A stretch of DNA of 64,000 bases. Source: Halobacillus litoralis. GTDB lineage: Bacteria > Bacillota > Bacilli > Bacillales > Halobacillaceae. Below the pieces are notes generated by a model. That model ran no database searches, was not told the DNA's origin, and saw only the letters and a list, made by a program, of their open reading frames with translations. How positions within the stretch are numbered: position 1 is the first letter of the stretch; each line of letters starts with the position of its first letter. Where the stretch lies: positions 1-64,000 of the forward strand of contig NZ_WMFA01000010.1 of the NCBI RefSeq assembly GCF_009856445.1, read 5' to 3'. Below are positions 59,627 through 64,000 of this stretch, one piece after another. Made by a program: the position numbers and the translations under genes.

Positions 59627-60010
59627 TTGAAGAAGACGTACTTTTGGTATGTGCTTGTTTTACTGTTCATATTGACGGGATGTACAAGTGGTCAACAGTC
59701 ATTACCTTTACCTGAGAGGGATGGAGACTTTCATTTTCAGGCCTTTGTGGAGGAAGTTCCGAAAGAAGGAGAGGCGGATCCTGAATATGAACGGATGTAT
59801 GATCTGGTAGCCAAAATGCAGGCGAATGAAGCGATTGATCTTACACAGGTGGACGTTCAAGTGAAAAAAGAGGCCCCCATCCAAGCACATGGGGAGGAAA
59901 TTGTTCGTTTCCCGACCTATCTCGTTTTAGATCGAGAAGGAATTGTGTTGAAGACCACGAAATTGGATGAAATAGAAGAGTTTATAGATCATGCTGGCAC
60001 AAAAGATTAA
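59627..60010 (+). CDS. Small lipoprotein with thioredoxin-like end
   Basis: A 127-residue lipoprotein: MKKTYFWYVLVLLFILTGC carries the lipobox LTGC, with Cys19 as the acylation site. The C-terminal half (VRFPTYLVLDREGIVLKTTKLDEIEEFID) looks like the last part of a thioredoxin-fold domain (FPTYLVLD with the cis-Pro), but no CxxC remains. TTG 59627 follows AAGGAGGTG with a six-base gap; a GTG at 59618 overlaps that site. Function unknown. The sulfite-exporter-type gene follows 18 bases later. Confidence 0.72.
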   Translation: MKKTYFWYVLVLLFILTGCTSGQQSLPLPERDGDFHFQAFVEEVPKEGEADPEYERMYDLVAKMQANEAIDLTQVDVQVKKEAPIQAHGEEIVRFPTYLVLDREGIVLKTTKLDEIEEFIDHAGTKD

Positions 60011-60028
60011 ATAGAAAGGAGGGAGAAT

Positions 60029-60781
60029 GTGACCATTCTATCTTTTCTCGCTATTTTAGGGGTAGGAATCGGAGCAGGTTTCATTAATGTCATTGCGGGT
60101 GGGGGATCGCTTTTAACGCTACCCATGCTCATTTTCTTCGGTCTGCCTTCCGCTGTAGCTAATGGTACGAACCGAATTGCGTTGATGGCACAGAACATTG
60201 TCGCTATCGCGTCTTATCGTAAAGACGGCTACTTTGATGCACGGTTCAGTTTTCTACTAGCCGTACCCGCTCTCATCGGCTCAATCGTGGGCGCACAAAT
60301 TGCTGTGAATATTCCGGATGATCTATTCAATCGTATCCTATCGATTGTGATGATTATCGTCTTAGTGATCATGATATGGAAGCCTCACAAAAACCTGTCC
60401 GCATCAAACGGCGAGAACTCCCGGATGAAGAAGATTGCATTGGTTCTTATCTTTTTCTTTATAGGGATCTATGGAGGATTCATCCAGGCCGGGGTAGGTT
60501 TTGTCATTATAGCAGCGCTGACCTTAGTGACGGGGTTATCTTTAGTGAAGATTAATAGCATCAAAGTATTTGTCGTTGCTGTTTATACACTGTCTGCTTT
60601 GGTGGTTTTTGTCGTCAATGGTCAAATCCATTGGGGCTATGGAATTACATTGGCCATCGGTACGAGCCTCGGTGCTTTTTTAGGCAGTAAATTTGCGGTC
60701 AGACATGGAGACAAATGGATTCAACGGTTCCTGATTCTCGCCGTTATTGCCATGGCGGTCAGGCTCTTCTTCTTTACATAA
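60029..60781 (+). CDS. TauE/SafE-family (TSUP) transporter
   Basis: A 250-residue membrane protein with eight spans. The family repeat appears twice: GVGIGAGFINVIAGGGSLLTLPMLIFFGLPSAVANGTNRIA, then GIYGGFIQAGVGFVIIAALTLVTGLSLVKINSIK. TSUP proteins export sulfite, sulfoacetate or other small anions; the substrate here is unknown. GTG 60029 follows AAAGGAGGG at 60016-60024; the previous ATG (60027) is out of frame. It may be cotranscribed with the preceding lipoprotein gene. Confidence 0.85.
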   Translation: MTILSFLAILGVGIGAGFINVIAGGGSLLTLPMLIFFGLPSAVANGTNRIALMAQNIVAIASYRKDGYFDARFSFLLAVPALIGSIVGAQIAVNIPDDLFNRILSIVMIIVLVIMIWKPHKNLSASNGENSRMKKIALVLIFFFIGIYGGFIQAGVGFVIIAALTLVTGLSLVKINSIKVFVVAVYTLSALVVFVVNGQIHWGYGITLAIGTSLGAFLGSKFAVRHGDKWIQRFLILAVIAMAVRLFFFT

Positions 60782-60898
60782 AATGCGGGGCTGAATCTTT
60801 TCTATAAAATGACAAGGTTGCTAGAGTTTTTTATAGTAAGAGGGATTCCCGCTCCAATTAGCGAATAGTTAAGGATCACTGTTAGGGAGTGGGGTACC

Positions 60899-61279
60899 GT
60901 GCTCAGTAAAGTAGGTCAAATTATGTTGTATGTCCATGACCAGGATGAAGCCGTGAAATTTTGGACAGAGAAGTTAGGGTTCGTGGTGGTTTCTGAAGAA
61001 AATAACGGGGATGGAATGAGATGGATGGAAGTTTCTCCCAAGGAGGGAGTGGAGACAACCATTGTCCTCCACGATAAAGAAGTAGTTGCAAGGATGTCTC
61101 CGGAGCTCAACCTTGATCCACCTTCCTTAATGTTTTTCACAAATCATTTTGAGGAGCTGCATCGTGATTTATTAAATAAAAAAGTGACGGTAGGGGAAAT
61201 AGTTCACATGCCGACGGGCAGGGTGTTCAACTTTGCGGACAATGAAAATCAGTACTTTGCTGTCATGGAGAAGAAGTAA
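60899..61279 (+). CDS. VOC-family (glyoxalase-like) protein
   Basis: A 126-residue single VOC domain: VGQIMLYVHDQDEAVKFWTEKLGFVVVSEEN at the start and TGRVFNFADNENQYFAVME at the end. Few of the classical metal ligands are present (GQIMLYV has Gln, not His), so it may be a binding or resistance-type protein rather than a glyoxalase. GTG start at 60899 with AGGGAGTGG upstream. It stands alone between two terminated units. Confidence 0.75.
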   Translation: MLSKVGQIMLYVHDQDEAVKFWTEKLGFVVVSEENNGDGMRWMEVSPKEGVETTIVLHDKEVVARMSPELNLDPPSLMFFTNHFEELHRDLLNKKVTVGEIVHMPTGRVFNFADNENQYFAVMEKK

Positions 61280-61305
61280 TAGAGACTTTCATTGAATAGA
61301 GGAAT

Positions 61306-61342
61306 CAAAAAAGACCAGAGAGTTCTCTGGTCTTTTTTGATT
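61306..61342. terminator. Bidirectional terminator
   Basis: AAAAAAGACCAGAGA and TCTCTGGTCTTTTTT are perfect inverses around GT. It serves the VOC gene and the convergent lipoprotein gene. Confidence 0.9.
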
Positions 61343-61814
61343 ATAGAGCAGGCGTTGGTGTTGGTTCTGCATAGCCATTTTCGTAGGTAGAGTCGATCTT
61401 TTCGCGAATCTCTTTTATTGATTTACCATCCTGATAATCAATGATGGATTGTGCAGCAATCTCCATGCAAACCCCGCATTTTGTGCCGTGATCATCCCAG
61501 ATGATACTGCCATCTTCATTGGTTTTGTTGACAAAGCAGTCATAGTTGTCCCGATGTCCTACACTCTCCCCGCATCCGCAGTAGCAAGGGATGTTCTCAA
61601 GCAATTCTTTGCTTTGAGCAGCAGCCATATAGATGTCGTGCATTTCCTGTGGTTTTTCATCCATGAATGATGGAAGTGTCGTCACGGAGGCGGTCTCTTC
61701 TCTGATGTCACCGTTCACATGGTCAATATGGGCTTCCTCTTCGGACTCAGAGGAGCACCCGGATAGGGCGGCACCGATCACAAGTATAAGGATAAGGAAT
61801 AGTGGTTTTTTCAT
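61341..61814 (-). CDS. Lipoprotein with PCYCGC motif
   Basis: A 157-residue lipoprotein: MKKPLFLILILVIGAALSGC gives Cys20 as the acylation site. The domain named for its PCYCGCGESVGH motif (about 77-88) follows, with further Cys in DNYDCFV and HGTKCGVCMEIA. The six cysteines and the His suggest metal or haem-type binding, but the function is unknown. It is conserved in Bacillaceae. AGAGGGTG precedes the ATG. Confidence 0.87.
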   Translation of the reverse strand: MKKPLFLILILVIGAALSGCSSESEEEAHIDHVNGDIREETASVTTLPSFMDEKPQEMHDIYMAAAQSKELLENIPCYCGCGESVGHRDNYDCFVNKTNEDGSIIWDDHGTKCGVCMEIAAQSIIDYQDGKSIKEIREKIDSTYENGYAEPTPTPAL

Positions 61815-61908
61815 AAAAAAAGCACCCTCTTCGTTTTGATAGTTTCATCATAAAGAGGGTGGCATGAAGTTTCAATGCTTTTCTATAAAGTTCGTTCATC
61901 AGTCACAT

Positions 61909-63543
61909 TTATTTTCCGAAAGAAGATAGAAATTTCACGCGGTCCCCCATTGGAGGGACGTTATCATCGACAAGAGCCACCTCTAAGATGGCAGGGCCAT
62001 CAGCGTTTAGAATCGCTGATAGATTTTCGCCATTGAGGTCTTCCATTGATTCAATGCGTGCATTCGGCACACCGAGGGAAGCGGCCATCTGGGAGATGTT
62101 GACTTCTTGCTGTCCAAAGCGCTCATGGGCGCGTTTGTATTGAAGGGTATGTCCGTGATGGACCATACCGAGTCTAGAGTTATTCATTACGATAAATAAA
62201 ACAGGGATGTCATATTCTTTTGCTGTCAGAAGTTCCATACCGTGCATGAAGAAACACCCATCCCCCGTAATGCTTACGGTTGGACGTCCCGGGTCTGCCA
62301 ATTTCGCTCCCAAGGCACTTCCGATTCCGCTTCCCATCGCTCCAAAGTGGACGTTAATATCGAAGGAATCTTCACTTTTCACACCCATGTAGTGGACGAC
62401 GTAAGCCATGAATTCACCGATGTCGATGGTATAACGAGTATCGGCGGGAAGCTTCTCCTGCAAGGACCATAACACGTTTTGGGAGTTGTACTCTTCGGTT
62501 ATACCTGGAACTGCTGGATCGATTGCAGGAAGGGGGGCCCGTTTAACACCTAACCCGTTCAAAGCTGTGATCAAAGAAGAAACTGTTACATCAATGTCTC
62601 CGTGAAGCGGCTGGTCGACGGGGTATTTTCTATTGAAAACGGTCGCATCATAATCTACTTGAATAAATGTCCGGTTCTTTGTAATATTCGGGTTCCAATT
62701 GTTCGTGGCTGTTTCCCCAAGACTTGATCCAAGCACAAGCACGGTTTCTTCTTTTCCATGATTGATCAGGTCGGAAGCCTCTTCATGTCCGGCAAAACCG
62801 AAGATTCCTCGCTTCAAAGGGTGATGATCGGGAATGAATCCTTTGGCTTGGGGGCTGGTGACAATCGGCCAGTTTAAGGTCTCCGCCAGCTCAATTACAT
62901 CATCCACAGCACCGCGGATCCCTTGCCCTACAAATAAGAAGCCACTTTCACTTGATGCAAGCGTTTTGGCTGTTTCCAAGACAATCTCATCTGTCGGAAG
63001 CAATGGCGTTCGTTGAGGGAACGTTGGGATGGCTGGTTCCAGAATATCTGTCAATTGAACATCAATCGGCATGGCGATGTGGACCGGGCCGGGGACACCT
63101 GTCATAGCGATCTCCACGGCTTTGTGAATCTCGGGAAGCAGGTCTTCTGCACGGTCGACTCTCTGGCTGTATTTTGTAACAGAATGGTAGAGCGGATCGG
63201 CATGTAATTCTTGAGAAGCGTTCAGACCGACCGTGTCTACAGGAACGGCTCCTGTCAAAAATAGCACAGGAAGATGTTCACGCATGGCATTCGCTGCCCC
63301 TGTCACAAGGTTTGTTCCTCCCGGGCCGCTGCTTCCAATGCAAACACCGAGGGAGTTTGAATATTTTGCATAAGCAGCTGCCATGTAAGACGCGGCTCCT
63401 TCATGTTTGGTCACGATCGGTGTGATGGAGGGAGTATCATAAAGTTCATCAAAAAAAGCATTCACAGATCCTGCTGGTATTCCGAAAATATAAGATACCT
63501 CTCCAGCAACCAAGTAATCTAACACAGCACGAACAGATTTCAT
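61909..63543 (-). CDS. Thiamine-pyrophosphate-dependent enzyme, acetolactate-synthase-like
   Basis: A 544-residue TPP enzyme with the standard three domains: a PYR domain with the catalytic Glu in VTKHEGAASYMAAAYAKYS (near 48), a central domain, and a PP domain with the TPP/Mg-binding motif GDGCFFMHGMELLTAKEYDIPVLFIVMNNS (near 430). It resembles both catabolic acetolactate synthase and benzoylformate- or sulfoacetaldehyde-type enzymes, so the reaction is not assigned. No regulatory subunit gene follows. AAAGGGGA precedes the ATG. The EAL-domain gene ends five bases upstream. Confidence 0.83.
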   Translation of the reverse strand: MKSVRAVLDYLVAGEVSYIFGIPAGSVNAFFDELYDTPSITPIVTKHEGAASYMAAAYAKYSNSLGVCIGSSGPGGTNLVTGAANAMREHLPVLFLTGAVPVDTVGLNASQELHADPLYHSVTKYSQRVDRAEDLLPEIHKAVEIAMTGVPGPVHIAMPIDVQLTDILEPAIPTFPQRTPLLPTDEIVLETAKTLASSESGFLFVGQGIRGAVDDVIELAETLNWPIVTSPQAKGFIPDHHPLKRGIFGFAGHEEASDLINHGKEETVLVLGSSLGETATNNWNPNITKNRTFIQVDYDATVFNRKYPVDQPLHGDIDVTVSSLITALNGLGVKRAPLPAIDPAVPGITEEYNSQNVLWSLQEKLPADTRYTIDIGEFMAYVVHYMGVKSEDSFDINVHFGAMGSGIGSALGAKLADPGRPTVSITGDGCFFMHGMELLTAKEYDIPVLFIVMNNSRLGMVHHGHTLQYKRAHERFGQQEVNISQMAASLGVPNARIESMEDLNGENLSAILNADGPAILEVALVDDNVPPMGDRVKFLSSFGK

Positions 63544-63547
63544 AGCT

Positions 63548-64000
63548 TTATCCCCTTTGTATGAATGATTTCAAAAAATGATCTTCAAATGTTTCCGCTT
63601 GCAGCGGATGACTGTAATAAAACCCCTGAATCCAATGACAACCGTGCTCAGCGAGGAAAGCGGCCTGGTCTGCTTTTTCAACGCCTTCTGCGATCACGTT
63701 GAGCTGCAGGCTGTCAGCAAGGGTTATGATGGTTTTTGTAATCGCCGCATTGTTCCGATTTGTCGTGACGTCGTTAATAAAGGATTTGTCTATTTTTAAA
63801 GTATCGACAGGAAAATCTTTTAAATAGCCAAGAGAAGAATAGCCCGTACCGAAATCATCAATGGAAATCTGGACACCGAGTTCTTTCAGCTGGCTGATTG
63901 TTCTTAATGTGTGCTCCGTATTATGGATAATTAAATTCTCCGTTAGTTCAAGTTCAAGGTGTTTAGCTGGGAGACCGGTTTCTTCTAATATCCCAGCCAC
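63548..64000 (-). CDS. EAL-domain protein, C-terminal part (window-truncated)
   Basis: The last 150 residues of a cyclic-di-GMP phosphodiesterase domain. It keeps ELTENLI (ExTE), SIDDFGTGYSSL, LKIDKSFI and IAEGVEKADQ with the terminal GFYYSHPL, so the catalytic Glu, Asp-Asp and Lys positions look intact for c-di-GMP hydrolysis. The N-terminus, and any GGDEF, PAS or membrane part, lies beyond the right edge. It is on the minus strand and ends just upstream of the TPP-enzyme gene, so the two may be cotranscribed. Confidence 0.87.
   Translation of the reverse strand: MAGILEETGLPAKHLELELTENLIIHNTEHTLRTISQLKELGVQISIDDFGTGYSSLGYLKDFPVDTLKIDKSFINDVTTNRNNAAITKTIITLADSLQLNVIAEGVEKADQAAFLAEHGCHWIQGFYYSHPLQAETFEDHFLKSFIQRG

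Noticed and set aside
59627-60010. Anti-sigma factor for the ECF sigma gene upstream
   Set aside because: It is a lipoprotein with a degenerate thioredoxin-like end, lies behind a strong terminator, and has no zinc or anti-sigma motif or membrane span after the signal.

Overview
The window reads as a chromosomal segment of a low-GC Gram-positive, endospore-forming bacterium of the family Bacillaceae. It is most likely a moderately halophilic genus such as Halobacillus or a close relative. This rests on the sigW-rsiW-cdaA-cdaR-glmM-glmS order, a Spo0E-family phosphatase, a choline transporter with a GbsR-type regulator, and the general character of the proteins. The genus is an inference; no full 16S gene is present.

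Layout. 1-1353: the end of an rRNA operon (3' end of 23S, 5S) followed by ten tRNA genes. 1640-9930: core cell-envelope block with arginase, a Spo0E-like gene, the SigW/RsiW envelope-stress pair, the c-di-AMP cyclase CdaA with its partner CdaR, GlmM, and GlmS behind a glmS ribozyme. 10000-11800: a secreted protein and a RodA-type SEDS glycosyltransferase. 11900-12900: two copies of a dispersed palindromic repeat and a small phospholipase-A2-like protein. 13050-16260: arsenic operon arsR-arsB-arsC-trxB with an operator set in the promoter spacer. 16320-23700: accessory region with a helically phased 21-bp repeat tract, an acetyltransferase, an ArsR/MFS/AraC operon facing a second MFS gene, another repeat copy, and a coupled Nudix/nucleotidyltransferase/P-loop kinase trio. 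23790-26180: choline symporter and its probable regulator. 26240-27170: gene-poor and possibly decayed. 27220-30720: cydD-cydC behind a near-perfect Rex operator.

30800-38400 is a mixed set (MBL hydrolase, large membrane protein, carbonic-anhydrase-like protein, FAD oxidoreductase, epimerase, DJ-1/PfpI protein) with three more repeat copies. 38520-41080: metal-efflux unit, an ArsR-type repressor plus a P1B ATPase, with a recognisable operator. 41280-47070: a diverged MurE-like ligase, an HD hydrolase, a stand-alone RibF-like enzyme, DUF1450 and DUF1189 proteins, a SAM hydrolase and an aldo/keto reductase. 47150-51530: NERD protein, a 19-unit minisatellite, UvsE, Crp/Fnr regulator, CDP-alcohol phosphotransferase and OsmC protein. 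51670-54660: LysM/SleB cell-wall hydrolase, AGCS symporter and flavin reductase. 54740-60010: DUF2935 protein, then a GntR/ABC/permease/ECF-sigma operon and a lipoprotein. 60030-64000: TauE/SafE exporter, VOC protein, PCYCGC lipoprotein, acetolactate-synthase-like enzyme and a truncated EAL-domain gene.

The genes mostly form short units closed by strong hairpin terminators, many of them shared between convergent genes. Themes are envelope homeostasis, oxyanion and metal resistance, osmoprotection and transport. No phage, insertion sequence with a transposase, or CRISPR array was seen. The least explained material is non-coding: the dispersed palindromic repeat family, two tandem tracts with a 20-21 bp period, a leader with mutually exclusive hairpins upstream of arsR, and several unassigned palindromes.
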